A stretch of DNA of 61,624 nt from Methanosphaera sp. (lineage in GTDB: Archaea > Methanobacteriota > Methanobacteria > Methanobacteriales > Methanobacteriaceae), in assembly GCA_017430835.1 (NCBI GenBank), contig JAFRMD010000093.1, positions 1 to 61,624 on the forward strand, in the 5' to 3' direction. Positions 46,412 through 57,061 of this stretch are shown piece after piece (positions within the stretch are counted from its first letter, which is position 1; every line of letters starts with the position of its first letter). Both the position numbers and the translations under genes were made by a program. Under the pieces are notes generated by a model, which worked only from the letters and a program-made list of their open reading frames with translations, had not been told where the DNA came from and searched no databases.

Positions 46412-47164
46412 ATGGAAGAAATGGTAAACACATTAAAACAAATAGGATTCACAGAATACGAATCAAAAGCATACATATCATTAGTAGGATTAGTATCAGC
46501 AAAAGCAGATGAAATAAGCAAAGACTCAAAAATACCCCGCTCAAAAATTTATTCAGTACTAGAAAACCTATACAAAAAAGAATTAATAGACATACAACAA
46601 AAAAGACCAATAGAATACACAATCAAACATCCAAAAGACACATTACCAGAATATAAGAAACAATTCAACGAACACTTCGACAAACTAGAACAGAACATGA
46701 TAAAATTATACGAAAGCAAAATTCCAAAAATAAACACACCAATCACATCAATAGAAGATGAAGACAATATATACAAACAAAAATTCTCAATAATAAAAAA
46801 CACAAAACAAACACTATACATAAGAATAGGATTCATAATACCAGAAGAAATAACAGCATTCAAAAAATACATAACATACCTATTAAAAAAAGGAGTAAAC
46901 GTTAAAATATTAGCATCAAAAAAATACACTTTCAATAACAAAGAAATAAACCTGGAAAAAGAACTATCAGATCTTTCAGCTCAAATAAAATATATTAACT
47001 TACCCGCAGCACAACTATTAATCCGAGACAATAAGGAAATGTTCCTAATATTTGCAGAAAATATAAAAAATAATATTCATCAAAAAAATATGATTGGATT
47101 ACATAACACTTATCCTACCATAATATCAAACTACACAAAAGCATTTGAAAAACATTTTAATTAA
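46412..47164 (+). CDS. TrmB-family transcriptional regulator
   Basis: 250 residues from ATG 46412 with GTGAT just upstream (an in-frame GTG at 46403 is part of that site). Residues about 5-75 are a winged helix of the TrmB type: [20 protein letters not shown], then [20 protein letters not shown]. The rest is an alpha/beta effector domain of the short TrmB kind, lacking the sugar-binding extension. Divergence from hcp suggests control of that gene, perhaps by redox or nitrosative signals (inference). The 3' end overlaps the convergent DUF89 gene by eight bases. Codon use is notably A-rich compared with neighbours. Confidence 0.8.
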   Translation: MEEMVNTLKQIGFTEYESKAYISLVGLVSAKADEISKDSKIPRSKIYSVLENLYKKELIDIQQKRPIEYTIKHPKDTLPEYKKQFNEHFDKLEQNMIKLYESKIPKINTPITSIEDEDNIYKQKFSIIKNTKQTLYIRIGFIIPEEITAFKKYITYLLKKGVNVKILASKKYTFNNKEINLEKELSDLSAQIKYINLPAAQLLIRDNKEMFLIFAENIKNNIHQKNMIGLHNTYPTIISNYTKAFEKHFN

Positions 47165-48029
47165 TTAAAAGCTTCTCACAAATAACAGGACTACCTACTG
47201 GAACACCAATATCCCGACTAATCACATTACATTTAACAGTCAACAAGAAATAAACAGGCCGTTCAATATGCATCTCAGTTAAACCTTCATAATTACCCAT
47301 ACCCTTGCTTATGACTAAATCAACACTATTCAACAAATCAATAAATTCAGGTGACACAAACTCTTCAACAACACCCACAGAAGCAGCACCCGTACTTATA
47401 ATAGTTGTATAATCATCAAGACCTAAATCAACAGCATCCTTAATTAAAGCATCATTAAGAATAGGACCATCTTTCAATGCAAGAATAATATTCACATCAT
47501 AATCTTCCTTAATCTTCTTAATAAGTAACTTGTCAAACACTATTTCTCCACTATTATCTGTTAAATACAAAACATTTTCAGCATTTTTCAGAGAATTATC
47601 CAATTTATCAATATCATTTATAACAGGATCCTTAGTAATCTGCTTTTTAATTAACGATTCCATATCAGTATCCTCTTTTAAAGCTCCGAAATCAATAACA
47701 TTTCCAGCTACAGCAATTTTAATATAATTTAATAAAGTATCATCCTTTTCAATAAGATTTTTCACCATTGGAATTAAATTCAATGCTAACTTATTTCCAT
47801 CTTCACGAAGATTCTTGTAAGGATCATCATTTCCGGTTTCATCCATAATCATATGATGTAATTTAGTGCCTAACTTATTTGACTGATAATTCTTTTTAAA
47901 ATTAGTATTCATAAAGTCTAAAACCTTTAATGTCGCATTCATTCTTAATTCAACATCATCTGTTGCATGTTCAATAGCTTCTCTTGACTGTCTTAGCATA
48001 CATGAAGCACATTCATAGTTTATTTTCAC
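47157..48029 (-). CDS. DUF89 damage-control phosphatase-like protein
   Basis: 290 residues. The N-terminus has the archaeal Cys pair [14 protein letters not shown]. The metal site is in [17 protein letters not shown] (conserved Asp-Asn and Glu), with a second motif [10 protein letters not shown]. The family hydrolyses damaged or surplus phosphometabolites in a metal-dependent reaction. The N-terminal Cys-rich subgroup is common in archaea and its substrate is uncertain. The gene stands alone, convergent with the TrmB gene. Confidence 0.85.
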   Translation of the reverse strand: MKINYECASCMLRQSREAIEHATDDVELRMNATLKVLDFMNTNFKKNYQSNKLGTKLHHMIMDETGNDDPYKNLREDGNKLALNLIPMVKNLIEKDDTLLNYIKIAVAGNVIDFGALKEDTDMESLIKKQITKDPVINDIDKLDNSLKNAENVLYLTDNSGEIVFDKLLIKKIKEDYDVNIILALKDGPILNDALIKDAVDLGLDDYTTIISTGAASVGVVEEFVSPEFIDLLNSVDLVISKGMGNYEGLTEMHIERPVYFLLTVKCNVISRDIGVPVGSPVICEKLLIN

Positions 48030-48243
48030 TCTACTATAACTCCTATATTTTTGTGTAATATTAATAATATTTCTGTAACTTATTATTTATTCAAATTGCC
48101 AAAATTCACAATTAAACAATAAATTTATTTATACAGATAATTATCAATTATTAGCCTTAACTTATTACATTTTACTAATATTTTTCAATACAATAATAGT
48201 TAAATATGTTTTTTTACAAAAATATATATTGGAGTGGTTTAAT

Positions 48244-48795
48244 ATGAAAATTTTAGGAATTAACACAAGCCCAAGACAAAATAGTAATTGTAGAATAGCA
48301 TTAGAAAAAGCTCTTGATACAGCAAAAGCAGAAGGAGCAGAAGTAGAATTAGTAGATTCTAACAAGCTAAACATCAAAGCATGTCAAGGAGATAACTATT
48401 GTAAAGCACACGAAGGAAAATGTGCAGTAGATGATGACATGCAACAAGTATACAAAAAAATAGAAGAAGCAGACGGAATAATATTTTCAATACCAGTATA
48501 CTTCTTTGATGTAAACGCTCAAATGAAATTAGTACTAGACAGATTATACTCTTACTTCCAATTCCCATTCACAGAAACATACGGAAAGAAAAAAGTATCA
48601 TTCATAATCTCACAAGGAACACCTGACCCAGATGCATTCAAAGCAGTACTACAAACACAATTCAAAGCATTTGAATTCCTCGGTTTCGAATTAGCCGACT
48701 TTGTAGTATTAGGTGACAACAATGTTCCTGGAGCTATCAACGATAAAGAAGATCAGTTAGCTCAAGTAGTTGAAGTAGGTAAAAACATATTATAA
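48244..48795 (+). CDS. NADPH-dependent FMN reductase / iron-sulfur flavoprotein
   Basis: 183 residues from ATG 48244 after GGAGTGGTTTA. Flavodoxin-like fold with the FMN phosphate loop INTSPRQNSNCRIAL and the second binding loop SIPVYFFDVNAQMKLVLDR. Three Cys (C-x6-C in ACQGDNYC, then GKCAV) lie at the place where iron-sulfur flavoproteins of methanogens bind a 4Fe-4S cluster, although the spacing is looser than the consensus. Such proteins move electrons between ferredoxin and acceptors including O2 or H2O2. Monocistronic; the upstream gap carries a palindrome, GATAATTATC (48136-48145). Confidence 0.8.
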   Translation: MKILGINTSPRQNSNCRIALEKALDTAKAEGAEVELVDSNKLNIKACQGDNYCKAHEGKCAVDDDMQQVYKKIEEADGIIFSIPVYFFDVNAQMKLVLDRLYSYFQFPFTETYGKKKVSFIISQGTPDPDAFKAVLQTQFKAFEFLGFELADFVVLGDNNVPGAINDKEDQLAQVVEVGKNIL

Positions 48796-48953
48796 AACCC
48801 CTATTTTAACTTTCACCCCCTTTATTCATAACTATTTTTACCAATTAGTTTTTTCTAAGAAAATATAAGTATTCTAAAAATTAAATCTAATAATATAATT
48901 TAATAAAAAAATACTTCAACTTCTATTTAATTTAGGTATATGGAGAGTCTAAA

Positions 48954-50354
48954 GTGCAAGACAGTTTGCAAGATAAATGTGGAATCGTGGGAGTATATTC
49001 CTATGAAGAATCAGTGGATGTTGCTTCATGGATTTACTCAGGATTATATACTTTACAGCATAGAGGTCAAGAATCTGCTGGTATAAGTGTTTTAAAAGAA
49101 GGTCGAATAAATACGCATGTGGGTATGGGACTAGTATCTGATGTGTTTGACAGTGATTTAATAGATATATTGAACGGAAATGTTGGAATTGGTCATGTAA
49201 GATATTCAACAACAGGGGAATCCCATGTATCCAATTGTCAACCATTTGTAGAACATGAAGATGATATAATAATAGCATTTGCACATAATGGTGACTTTGT
49301 AAATTCAGAAATACTAAGAAAAGAATTAATTGATTCAGGTTACGAATTTAGATCAACCACTGATTCAGAAGTAATATGTCAATTAATAATACATGAATTT
49401 AACAAATGTCAGGACGCAGTAAATGCAATAGAAAAAACCTGTGAGAAACTAATAGGTTCATACTCATTAGTAATACTAATAAATGGAGTATTATATGCTG
49501 TTCGTGATCCATTAGGAATAAAACCATTAGCTCTAGGAAGAAATGAAGAATTCGTAGTTGTTGCATCAGAAAGTGTTGCATTTGATTCATTAGACATAGA
49601 ATATGACAGGACAATCCGACCAGGGGAAATTCTGGAAATTAACAATGGTGTGGAAACCAGTCATCAAATGAAAACACCTGGTCATACTGCAAACTGTATG
49701 TTTGAATATCTTTACTTTGCAAGACCAGATAGTATAATATTTGATAAAAGTGTTTATGAAGTACGACTAAATATAGGAAAACAATTAGCAAAAGAATATC
49801 CGATAGATGCTGATGTAGTTATAGCAGTACCGGACTCTTCAATACCAGCCACACTAGCATATGCCAGAGCATCTGGAATTCCATACGCAGAAGGATTAAT
49901 AAAAAACAGATATGTTGGAAGAACTTTTATCATGCCAACACAAAAAGACAGAGACCTTGCAGTAAAACTAAAAATGAATACTGTCGAATCAATACTAAAA
50001 GATAAACGAGTAATAGTAATAGATGACAGTGTAGTAAGAGGAACAACATCCAAAACTATTATTAAAATGATTCGTGATGCAGGAGCAAAAGAGGTTCATT
50101 TACTAATAGGTTGTCCGGAAATTATATCTCCATGTTACTATGGAATAGCAATGGCTACAAAAGAAGAATTATTAGCAGTTGACAGAACAACTGAGGAAAT
50201 TAGGGATATTATTGGCGTAGATTCAGTAGGCTACATTAGTATTGACGGATTAGTTGAAGCTATAGGCACTCCAAGAAAAGATCTTTGTCTTGGATGTATT
50301 ACAGAAGAATATCCTACAATCATACCTCCTGAATTATATGATGATGAAGATTAA
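48954..50354 (+). CDS. purF: Amidophosphoribosyltransferase
   Basis: 466 residues, GTG start. The mature N-terminal nucleophile is the Cys in DKCGIVGVYS, so about eight residues would be removed as a propeptide, as in Bacillus-type enzymes. The glutaminase domain carries LQHRGQESAGI and GHVRYSTTG. The phosphoribosyltransferase domain carries VIVIDDSVVRGTTSK. Cys at HTANCMF, LIGCPEI and the pair CLGC near the end match the 4Fe-4S ligands of the Fe-S type. It commits PRPP to purine synthesis. The ribosome site is GGAGAG at 48941-48946. It stands alone, with U32 peptidase following after 49 bases. Confidence 0.96.
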   Translation: MQDSLQDKCGIVGVYSYEESVDVASWIYSGLYTLQHRGQESAGISVLKEGRINTHVGMGLVSDVFDSDLIDILNGNVGIGHVRYSTTGESHVSNCQPFVEHEDDIIIAFAHNGDFVNSEILRKELIDSGYEFRSTTDSEVICQLIIHEFNKCQDAVNAIEKTCEKLIGSYSLVILINGVLYAVRDPLGIKPLALGRNEEFVVVASESVAFDSLDIEYDRTIRPGEILEINNGVETSHQMKTPGHTANCMFEYLYFARPDSIIFDKSVYEVRLNIGKQLAKEYPIDADVVIAVPDSSIPATLAYARASGIPYAEGLIKNRYVGRTFIMPTQKDRDLAVKLKMNTVESILKDKRVIVIDDSVVRGTTSKTIIKMIRDAGAKEVHLLIGCPEIISPCYYGIAMATKEELLAVDRTTEEIRDIIGVDSVGYISIDGLVEAIGTPRKDLCLGCITEEYPTIIPPELYDDED

Positions 50355-50403
50355 TTCTTCAAAAATCTAACTATTTTTTTCTTTTAATTACAATGTGATT
50401 TAC

Positions 50404-51618
50404 ATGGTTGAATTATTATCACCCGCAAGGGATAAACGTTCAGTAAGTGCAGCATTAAATAATAATGCAGATTCTGTGTATGTGGGAATAACTGATTATA
50501 ATATGCGTGCAAATGTTGCAAATATTAACTTGGAAGATATTAAGGATATTGTAGCTCAATGTCATGATAATAATAAAAAGTTATATGTATGCACCAATAC
50601 AATAGTATCTGATTGGCAAATAGAAAAATATAAGAAACAATTAGTCCAACTAGAAAAATATGATGTTGATGCATTAATAATATCAGATATGGGAATGATA
50701 AACGTTGCAAATAAGCATTCAATTCCATTACATATGAGTGTTCAAGCTAATATTACAAATACAGAAAGTTTAAAATTATATAAGGAACTTGGAATATCAA
50801 GAGCAGTATTATCTAGAGAATTATCATTAGAACAAATACGTTATATTAAGAAAAAATCACCAATAGAAATTGAAACATTTGTTCATGGTGCAATGTGTGT
50901 GGCAATATCAGGACGGTGTTTTCTTAGTTCATACTTCTATGATAGAAATGCAAATTGTGGAGAATGTCTTCAGCCATGCCGACAGGAATGGATTATTAAT
51001 TCAAATGAAAACAAACAATTAGTGTTAACGCGTCCTGAAGATAATGATATTGAAAAATCAAGATTACTTAGTCCTAGGGATATGTGTATGATAGAACATA
51101 TTCCTGAACTTATAGAAAGTGGTATTGATGCATTTAAAATAGAGGGAAGGGCCAGGGCACCGGATTATGTGGCAACTGTTACAAAATGTTATTCTGATGC
51201 TATCAGATTATATCAGGATGGATTATGGGATGAAAAATCGGAAGAGTTAATACCCTACTGGCTAAAAGAATTAAAATCAGTGTTTAACAGGGGATTTGAC
51301 ACTGGATTCTATTATAGAACACCTAAGGAGACTAGTTATGATAATCAGGCAACATATAAAAAGGTGGATATAGGACAGGTTGTAAATTACTATAAGAAGA
51401 TTCATGTTGCTGAGATTAAGTTATGGGAAAAACTTAAAGTTGGTGATGAAATAATTATTCAGGGTAATAAGACTGGTAGTGTTAGTCAAAAGGTTTCATC
51501 TATGCAGGTAGATGGTAAAAATATTGATGAAATATTGGAAGGTAATGTTGGGATAAAATTTGATGATACAGTTCGTGAAAATGATCATGTGTACAGAAAA
51601 GAGGTAATAGGTGATTGA
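50404..51618 (+). CDS. U32-family peptidase-like protein
   Basis: 404 residues from ATG 50404, after GTGAT. The TIM-barrel start [18 protein letters not shown], and the U32 signature [20 protein letters not shown] with the following Cys pair GECLQPC, are clear. The C-terminal beta domain holds a conserved Val-Gly-Asp-Glu-Ile segment. Family members (TrhP/RlhA, UbiU/V) mostly act in RNA hydroxylation or ubiquinone hydroxylation with an Fe-S cluster rather than as proteases. The archaeal substrate is unknown; tRNA wobble modification is a reasonable guess. The TGA overlaps the ribosome site of cfbC, so the two are co-translated. Confidence 0.85.
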   Translation: MVELLSPARDKRSVSAALNNNADSVYVGITDYNMRANVANINLEDIKDIVAQCHDNNKKLYVCTNTIVSDWQIEKYKKQLVQLEKYDVDALIISDMGMINVANKHSIPLHMSVQANITNTESLKLYKELGISRAVLSRELSLEQIRYIKKKSPIEIETFVHGAMCVAISGRCFLSSYFYDRNANCGECLQPCRQEWIINSNENKQLVLTRPEDNDIEKSRLLSPRDMCMIEHIPELIESGIDAFKIEGRARAPDYVATVTKCYSDAIRLYQDGLWDEKSEELIPYWLKELKSVFNRGFDTGFYYRTPKETSYDNQATYKKVDIGQVVNYYKKIHVAEIKLWEKLKVGDEIIIQGNKTGSVSQKVSSMQVDGKNIDEILEGNVGIKFDDTVRENDHVYRKEVIGD

Positions 51619-51619
51619 T

Positions 51620-52408
51620 ATGGTTAAAAAAATAGCAATATATGGAAAAGGTGGGATTGGAAAATCAACAACAGTTTCAAACATGGCTGCTGCTTATGAT
51701 AAGGATACTTTTGTTATTGGCTGTGATCCTAAGGCAGATACTACAAGAACTCTTGTTGGTAAAAGAATTCCCACAATACTTGATACGATGAAGGAAAATA
51801 AATCTCCAAATCTTGATGAAATACTTTATCAGGGATTTAATAACACTTTATGTGTGGAGGCTGGTGGGCCTGAGCCTGGTGTGGGGTGTGCTGGTCGTGG
51901 TGTTATTGTTGCTATGAAGCTTTTGGATAAACTTTCAGCTTTTGACAGTAATCCTGATTTGGTAATTTATGATGTTTTGGGTGATGTGGTATGTGGTGGT
52001 TTTAGTGTACCTTTACGTGAGGAATATGCTGATGAGGTGTATATTGTAACTAGTGGTGAATATATGTCATTGTATGCTGCTAATAATATTGCTAAGGGTA
52101 TTCGTAAGCTTAATGGTAAGCTTGGTGGTATTATCTGTAATTGTCGTAATGTAAAGGATGAGGTTGAGATTGTATCTGAGTTTGCTTCTTTAATTTCATC
52201 TAAGGTTATTTCTGTAATTCCTCGAAGTGAACTTGTTCAGCAGAGTGAGTATAATGCTTGTACTGTTCTGAAAATGTTTCCGGAATCTGGTCAGGCGGAT
52301 AAGTACCGTGAATTGGTTGATACTATTGTTAATAATGATTCTTTCAGTACTCCTACTCCTTTGACTATGGATGAGTTTGAAAGTTTTTTCCATAAGTATG
52401 TTAGTTAA
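51620..52408 (+). CDS. cfbC: NifH-like Ni-sirohydrochlorin a,c-diamide reductive cyclase component
   Basis: 262 residues from ATG 51620 (AGGTGATTGAT upstream). It has a NifH/BchL fold: P-loop GKGGIGKS at residues 9-16, Cys of the bridging cluster in [12 protein letters not shown] and [13 protein letters not shown], and the switch sequence CDPKADTTR. Methanogens without nitrogenase carry such a protein as CfbC, which with CfbD reduces the corphin ring in coenzyme F430 synthesis. No nifD/nifK or cfbD is adjacent here. NifH itself would have more conserved flanking residues, so cfbC is preferred. The end overlaps the convergent DUF123 gene by eight bases. Confidence 0.85.
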   Translation: MVKKIAIYGKGGIGKSTTVSNMAAAYDKDTFVIGCDPKADTTRTLVGKRIPTILDTMKENKSPNLDEILYQGFNNTLCVEAGGPEPGVGCAGRGVIVAMKLLDKLSAFDSNPDLVIYDVLGDVVCGGFSVPLREEYADEVYIVTSGEYMSLYAANNIAKGIRKLNGKLGGIICNCRNVKDEVEIVSEFASLISSKVISVIPRSELVQQSEYNACTVLKMFPESGQADKYRELVDTIVNNDSFSTPTPLTMDEFESFFHKYVS

Positions 52409-52835
52409 TCCATGATTTTGCTGGGTAATTGTTTTTTTCATATGATTGGATACTGCTTTCTAGTGCATCCTGGAAAGTGTTAAAATAATACAAATGGGAT
52501 ACACAATTACAATCAGAACAACCAAAACCATCAATATAATCAATGCTATCAGAAAGTATCTCGTTTGCTATTTGACATTCTATTTTTTCAGAACAATAAG
52601 TGTATATGACCTCCTTCACTTCCACATTTTTATTAAGTAAAAGATAATCAACATGCCAATGCTTCTTTTTATCCTTAGAAATATGTCTTTCAATACGCTT
52701 AGACAAGCAATTCAATGCAGAACCAACATAAACATAAAACCCTTTACTAAAACTAATCAAACCTCTTGCACCTACCTTAATATTACAATCATCATACAAC
52801 TCAATAATAACACAATAATTACCCTTATCAATCAT
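52401..52835 (-). CDS. DUF123 GIY-YIG-like nuclease domain protein
   Basis: 144 residues. The central motif [18 protein letters not shown] is the GIY-YIG-like signature of COG1833/DUF123, followed by [10 protein letters not shown] and a C-terminal [15 protein letters not shown]ys cluster. Archaeal and some thermophile genomes carry it as a stand-alone protein; nuclease activity is likely by fold but unproved. ATG 52835 has GGAGGAT eight bases upstream, supporting the start. Convergent with cfbC. Confidence 0.8.
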   Translation of the reverse strand: MIDKGNYCVIIELYDDCNIKVGARGLISFSKGFYVYVGSALNCLSKRIERHISKDKKKHWHVDYLLLNKNVEVKEVIYTYCSEKIECQIANEILSDSIDYIDGFGCSDCNCVSHLYYFNTFQDALESSIQSYEKNNYPAKSWIN

Positions 52836-52908
52836 AAAAAAAATCCTCCATCCATTACTCCACTAATTATATTTCTAATATTATCCTATATTTAATTAGG
52901 TGAAAAAT

Positions 52909-53322
52909 ATGGAATATACTTTTTTTGCAAAAGGTCATGAAAACGTAACATCAAAACACAAATCAACATTTGAAATAACAACAGACAAAAACTTAACACT
53001 AAAAGGAGACTGCATAATAGGATTAAACTCAGCAATCGCACTAAAAGATTTGCCAGAAGAACTAAGAAAAGATATTCAAACAGATAATAAAGAAATAACA
53101 ATGATATTAAAAACAGAAAATGCAACAGATACTATTAAAGGTGAAGGATCATCAAAACTAACATTAAATCATCCAACAGACATGGTATGTAGAAAAAGTG
53201 ACTTCACATGCAACAGAACATTAATGATAAGATGCGATAAAGCAGCAAAAGACCTGAACAAAGAATTAATAAATGATTTAAAAAATAATAATACTCTAAA
53301 AATAACAATTAAAACAAGTTAA
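52909..53322 (+). CDS. DUF371 conserved archaeal protein
   Basis: 137 residues from ATG 52909, six bases after AGGTGA (an in-frame GTG at 52900 belongs to that site). Conserved features are FFAKGHENVTSKHKSTFEIT, LKGDCIIGLNSAIAL and the Cys-containing stretch CRKSDFTCNRTLMIRCDKAA. This is the archaea-only DUF371 family, a small beta-rich protein with no known activity. It lies just upstream of tRNA-Leu on the opposite strand, with the ends 19 bases apart. Confidence 0.8.
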   Translation: MEYTFFAKGHENVTSKHKSTFEITTDKNLTLKGDCIIGLNSAIALKDLPEELRKDIQTDNKEITMILKTENATDTIKGEGSSKLTLNHPTDMVCRKSDFTCNRTLMIRCDKAAKDLNKELINDLKNNNTLKITIKTS

Positions 53323-53340
53323 AATATATTAAAATTTAAG

Positions 53341-53424
<84 letters not shown>

Positions 53425-53533
53425 ATAAAAAAATAGTTTTCTATATAAAGATGGATTTAACCAACATACCTATAAAGGCTATAATAAACTATCTTTATCT
53501 TAATATATAAAACTTTCGACAAAAAAAATAAAA

Positions 53534-54394
53534 TTACTCCGAATCAGCCATCCTCTTAAGAGATTCACTACAAGTCTCCATTTTCATACCCAACTCTTTT
53601 TCAACCTTACTAACATTCAAAGAAGAATCTCTAGGCCTAGGAGCTTTCTGAACAAAATTCTCACTACGGATAGGGTTAATCAGATTATCATTCAAATCAA
53701 AAGCCTCAGCAATCTTCAAAGTAAAATCAAAACGATTAATAGCATCATTACCAGCAGTATGGAAAACACCATTTTTATCCCGACGAGCAATCTCAAAAAT
53801 AGCTTCACCAGCATTATCAGCTAAAGTAGGAGAATTAATCTGATCAGTAACAATATTAATCTCACGTTTACTTCTCAATTCCTTAACAACCCAATTAGTA
53901 AAATTAGCCCTTTCATGCCAACCATAAAGAACACTAACCCTAGCAATAGCCCAATTACTAGAATATTTCTGTAACTGAACCTCACCATCATACTTAGACT
54001 TAGCATAAATACCTAAAGGATTAACAGGATCATCCTCCTTATAATAACCACGACAACCATCAAAAACAAAGTCAGTAGAAACATAAATAATTTTAGCCCC
54101 AACTTCCTCAGCAGCCTTAGCTAAATAACCAGTTCCATCACCATTAATAGAATATGCCTTATCAACTTCATCTTCACACAAATCTACATGAGTCATAGCA
54201 GCACAATGAATAATAACATCAGGATTCTCCTCAACAACACTATCATGCACTTGACTTTCATCAGTGATATCACACTTAACAGTATCCCCAGTAGGATTAC
54301 TATTATGCACTAATACCAACTCATCATTATCTCTAGCTACGGTAGCAAGCCTCTGACCTAAAAGACCACTACCACCTGTAATAAAATATTTCAT
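53534..54394 (-). CDS. rfbD: dTDP-4-dehydrorhamnose reductase
   Basis: 286 residues. Rossmann start FITGGSGLLGQRLATV, then VIIHCAAMTHVDLCE, the catalytic STDFVFDG and Tyr-Lys pair in YAKSKYDGE, and a C-terminal APRPRDSSLNVSK that is typical of RmlD. It reduces dTDP-4-keto-L-rhamnose to dTDP-L-rhamnose with NAD(P)H. It is transcribed away from the other sugar genes (rfbB, rfbA, galU), with the TIGR04076 gene between them. rfbC, the epimerase, is not in the window. The product would feed cell-surface glycans. Confidence 0.9.
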   Translation of the reverse strand: MKYFITGGSGLLGQRLATVARDNDELVLVHNSNPTGDTVKCDITDESQVHDSVVEENPDVIIHCAAMTHVDLCEDEVDKAYSINGDGTGYLAKAAEEVGAKIIYVSTDFVFDGCRGYYKEDDPVNPLGIYAKSKYDGEVQLQKYSSNWAIARVSVLYGWHERANFTNWVVKELRSKREINIVTDQINSPTLADNAGEAIFEIARRDKNGVFHTAGNDAINRFDFTLKIAEAFDLNDNLINPIRSENFVQKAPRPRDSSLNVSKVEKELGMKMETCSESLKRMADSE

Positions 54395-54452
54395 AGTTAT
54401 CTATTTACAAATTAAAATATAAAATATTTTTCAGGTGAGAAAAATTAATCAA

Positions 54453-54785
54453 ATGAAAAAAGTAAAAATAACAGTTCTACAAACAACACTAAACAAAGAA
54501 CTAGCAAAAGAATATGGAGTAAAAGAATTATCATCATGCCCCATGTTAAAAGAAGGACAAGTATTCTATGCAGATTACGCAAAACCAGAAGGATTCTGTG
54601 ACGAAGCATGGAAAGCAATATACCAATACGTATTTGCACTAGCACATGGAGCAGAAAACTCAGTATTCTACTACCATGACTGGATAGAAAAACCAGGAGT
54701 AGCAATAGTATGCTGTAATGATGGAATAAGACCAGTAATATTCAAACTAGAATCAACCAACATAACATCAACACCACCAGAATAA
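54453..54785 (+). CDS. TIGR04076-family small protein
   Basis: 110 residues from ATG 54453. The ribosome site AGGTGAG (54433-54439) is 13 bases away. An in-frame ATT at 54444 sits four bases after it and would add only three residues; GTG 54435 is inside the site. The family is recognised by KKVKITVLQTTLNKELAKEY, SSCPMLKEGQVFYAD, FCDEAWKAIYQYVFALAHGA and CCNDGIRPVIFKLE. It has conserved Cys residues and no established function, and it often occurs alone in anaerobes. Placement between rfbD and rfbB is probably incidental. Confidence 0.75.
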   Translation: MKKVKITVLQTTLNKELAKEYGVKELSSCPMLKEGQVFYADYAKPEGFCDEAWKAIYQYVFALAHGAENSVFYYHDWIEKPGVAIVCCNDGIRPVIFKLESTNITSTPPE

Positions 54786-54875
54786 AAAAAATTAACTAAA
54801 AAATTTTATTAATTTCCAAAAAGATAAATAGTATACAATAATAACATTATCGATATAAACGTAAGGGTGATAATT

Positions 54876-55829
54876 TTGAAAATTATGATAACAGGCGGAG
54901 CCGGATTCATAGGCTCAAACTTTGTACATTACATATCAAACAAATATGAAGACTATGAAATAACAGTACTAGACAAACTAACCTATGCAGGAGACATGGA
55001 AAACCTAAAAGGACTCGACAACATCAACTTCATCAAAGGAGACATAGCAGACGAAAAAGCAGCATCCGAAGCAATGAAAGATGCAGACTACGTAGTAAAC
55101 TTTGCAGCAGAAACACACGTAGACAAGTCAATAAATGACCCAGCATCATTCGTAAAAGCAGACGTACTCGGAACACAAAACCTTCTAGAACTAGTAAGAA
55201 AATACGAAGTAGAAAAATACATACAAATATCAACCGACGAAGTATACGGCAGTATCCTCGAAGGATCATTCAAAGAAACAGATAACATAGACCCATCAAG
55301 CCCATACTCCGCAAGTAAAGCCGGAGGAGACCTACTAGTAAGTGCATACTACAAAACATATGACATACCAGTCATGATAACCAGAAGCAGTAACAACTTC
55401 GGACCAAGACAATTCCCAGAAAAACTCATACCATTATTCATACTTAAAGCACTACACGACGAAAAACTACCAGTATATGGTGACGGAAAAAACGTACGTG
55501 ACTGGATATACGTAGAAGACAATTGTGCAGGAGTAGACACAGTACTACACAAAGGAAAAATCGGAGAAGTATACAACATAGGTGGAGGAAACGAAAAAAA
55601 CAACCTAGAAATAACAAAACTCATACTAGAAAAACTTGGAAAACCAGAAACACTAATAGAGCACGTAACAGACAGGCTTGGACACGACAGAAGATACTCT
55701 CTTGATGCATCAAAAACCAAAAAACTAGGATGGCAACCACAATGGACATTCGAAGATGCAATGGAAAAAACTGTCAACTGGTACAAGGAAAACTCAGACC
55801 GTTTATATCAAGCAACTAAAACTTTGTAA
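54876..55829 (+). CDS. rfbB: dTDP-glucose 4,6-dehydratase
   Basis: 317 residues from TTG 54876, four bases after GGTGAT (54866-54871). Extended SDR family: KIMITGGAGFIGSNFV, then VVNFAAETHVDKSI, QISTDEVYG carrying the active Asp-Glu, and the Tyr-Lys pair in SPYSASKAGGD. It converts dTDP-glucose into dTDP-4-keto-6-deoxyglucose. The start choice matches the pattern seen for the next gene (TTG after a GAGGTGAG site). A T8 terminator follows at 55848-55855, so rfbA has its own promoter. Confidence 0.93.
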   Translation: MKIMITGGAGFIGSNFVHYISNKYEDYEITVLDKLTYAGDMENLKGLDNINFIKGDIADEKAASEAMKDADYVVNFAAETHVDKSINDPASFVKADVLGTQNLLELVRKYEVEKYIQISTDEVYGSILEGSFKETDNIDPSSPYSASKAGGDLLVSAYYKTYDIPVMITRSSNNFGPRQFPEKLIPLFILKALHDEKLPVYGDGKNVRDWIYVEDNCAGVDTVLHKGKIGEVYNIGGGNEKNNLEITKLILEKLGKPETLIEHVTDRLGHDRRYSLDASKTKKLGWQPQWTFEDAMEKTVNWYKENSDRLYQATKTL

Positions 55830-55978
55830 AACATTACAAACTTATTCTTTTTTTTAGAAAATTTTAAAATTTCATTAATACTATTTTTAAAAAGGTTTAT
55901 TAAATCTTAAGTATAAACATAACCTTATACTATAATAGTTTCTTAACAAAAATTTTATATTTTTTTGAGGTGAGTTTA

Positions 55979-57046
55979 TTGAAAGGTGTTATTTTATCCG
56001 GTGGTCATGGAACAAGATTAAGACCATTAACACACACAGGACCTAAACAATTAATTCCTATAGCTAATAAACCAGTAATAGATTATGCTATAGAAGATTT
56101 ACGCGATGCAGGTATTACTGAAATTGGAATCATATTAGGAACTAATATGCCAAATAAGATAAAAGATGCACTAGGTGATGGATCACGCTTCGGAGTGAAC
56201 ATTACATACATAATGCAGGGTGAACCTAAAGGTCTGGCACATGCAGCAAAAACAGCACAAGAATTTGTCGGAGGAGATTCCTTCGTAATGTACCTGGGAG
56301 ACAACATTTTAAAGTCAGGTATTGAAGAATTTGTAAGCGGATTTGACGAATCAGACTTTTCATCCAGATTATTATTACAAGAAGTAGAAGATCCAAGACA
56401 ATTTGGAGTAGCAGAATTAAATGATGAAGGAAAAATCATTAATCTTGTAGAAAAGCCAGAACATCCAAAAAGTAACCTGGCATTAGTAGGAATATACTTA
56501 TTCAAAAACAATATCTTTGATGCAATTGATAAAATCAAACCATCATGGAGAAATGAACTGGAAATCACAGATGCTATACAACAATTAATAGATGATGGAT
56601 TTAATGTAGATTCATTCGTGGTAGAAGGATGGTGGAAAGACACAGGTAAACCAGAAGATGTCCTTGATGCAAACCAGTTAATCCTTGAAACAATCAAAAC
56701 AGACATACAGGGTACTGTTGAAGATGATGTAAAAATTAAAGGAAGAGTAATCATAGGAAAAGGCACAGTAATAAAGTCAGGGTCTGTAATTAAAGGTCCT
56801 GCAATTATTGGAGAAAACTGTGAAATAAAAGGTTATGTTGGACCATACACATCAATAGGAGATAATACCAAACTCATAGAATCAGAAATAGATTCTTCAA
56901 TCATTATAGGAAACTCAACAATTCAATCCGATAAAAGAATAACCGAAAGCCTATTAGGACAAAACTCAAAAATAATATCAGACAAAAAAACATTTCCAAA
57001 AGGAAGAAGTTTTGTAATAGGAGAAAATTCAGTAATAAAATTATAG
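55979..57046 (+). CDS. rfbA: Glucose-1-phosphate thymidylyltransferase (long form)
   Basis: 355 residues from TTG 55979, four bases after GAGGTGAG. The nucleotidyltransferase core shows GVILSGGHGTRLRPLT, the substrate Lys in GPKQLIPIANKPV, and FVMYLGDNILKSG. After about residue 240 a left-handed beta-helix of hexapeptide repeats follows (KIKGRVIIGKGTVIKSGSVI), which bacterial RmlA lacks. Long forms of this kind occur in archaea and actinobacteria and make dTDP-glucose; a UDP or other NDP preference cannot be excluded. galU follows after 15 bases. Confidence 0.88.
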   Translation: MKGVILSGGHGTRLRPLTHTGPKQLIPIANKPVIDYAIEDLRDAGITEIGIILGTNMPNKIKDALGDGSRFGVNITYIMQGEPKGLAHAAKTAQEFVGGDSFVMYLGDNILKSGIEEFVSGFDESDFSSRLLLQEVEDPRQFGVAELNDEGKIINLVEKPEHPKSNLALVGIYLFKNNIFDAIDKIKPSWRNELEITDAIQQLIDDGFNVDSFVVEGWWKDTGKPEDVLDANQLILETIKTDIQGTVEDDVKIKGRVIIGKGTVIKSGSVIKGPAIIGENCEIKGYVGPYTSIGDNTKLIESEIDSSIIIGNSTIQSDKRITESLLGQNSKIISDKKTFPKGRSFVIGENSVIKL

Positions 57047-57061
57047 AGGAGTAGAAAAAAT

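Noticed and set aside
51620..52408. Nitrogenase iron protein (nifH)
   Set aside because: No nifD/nifK nearby and the sequence suits the CfbC class of coenzyme F430 synthesis better.
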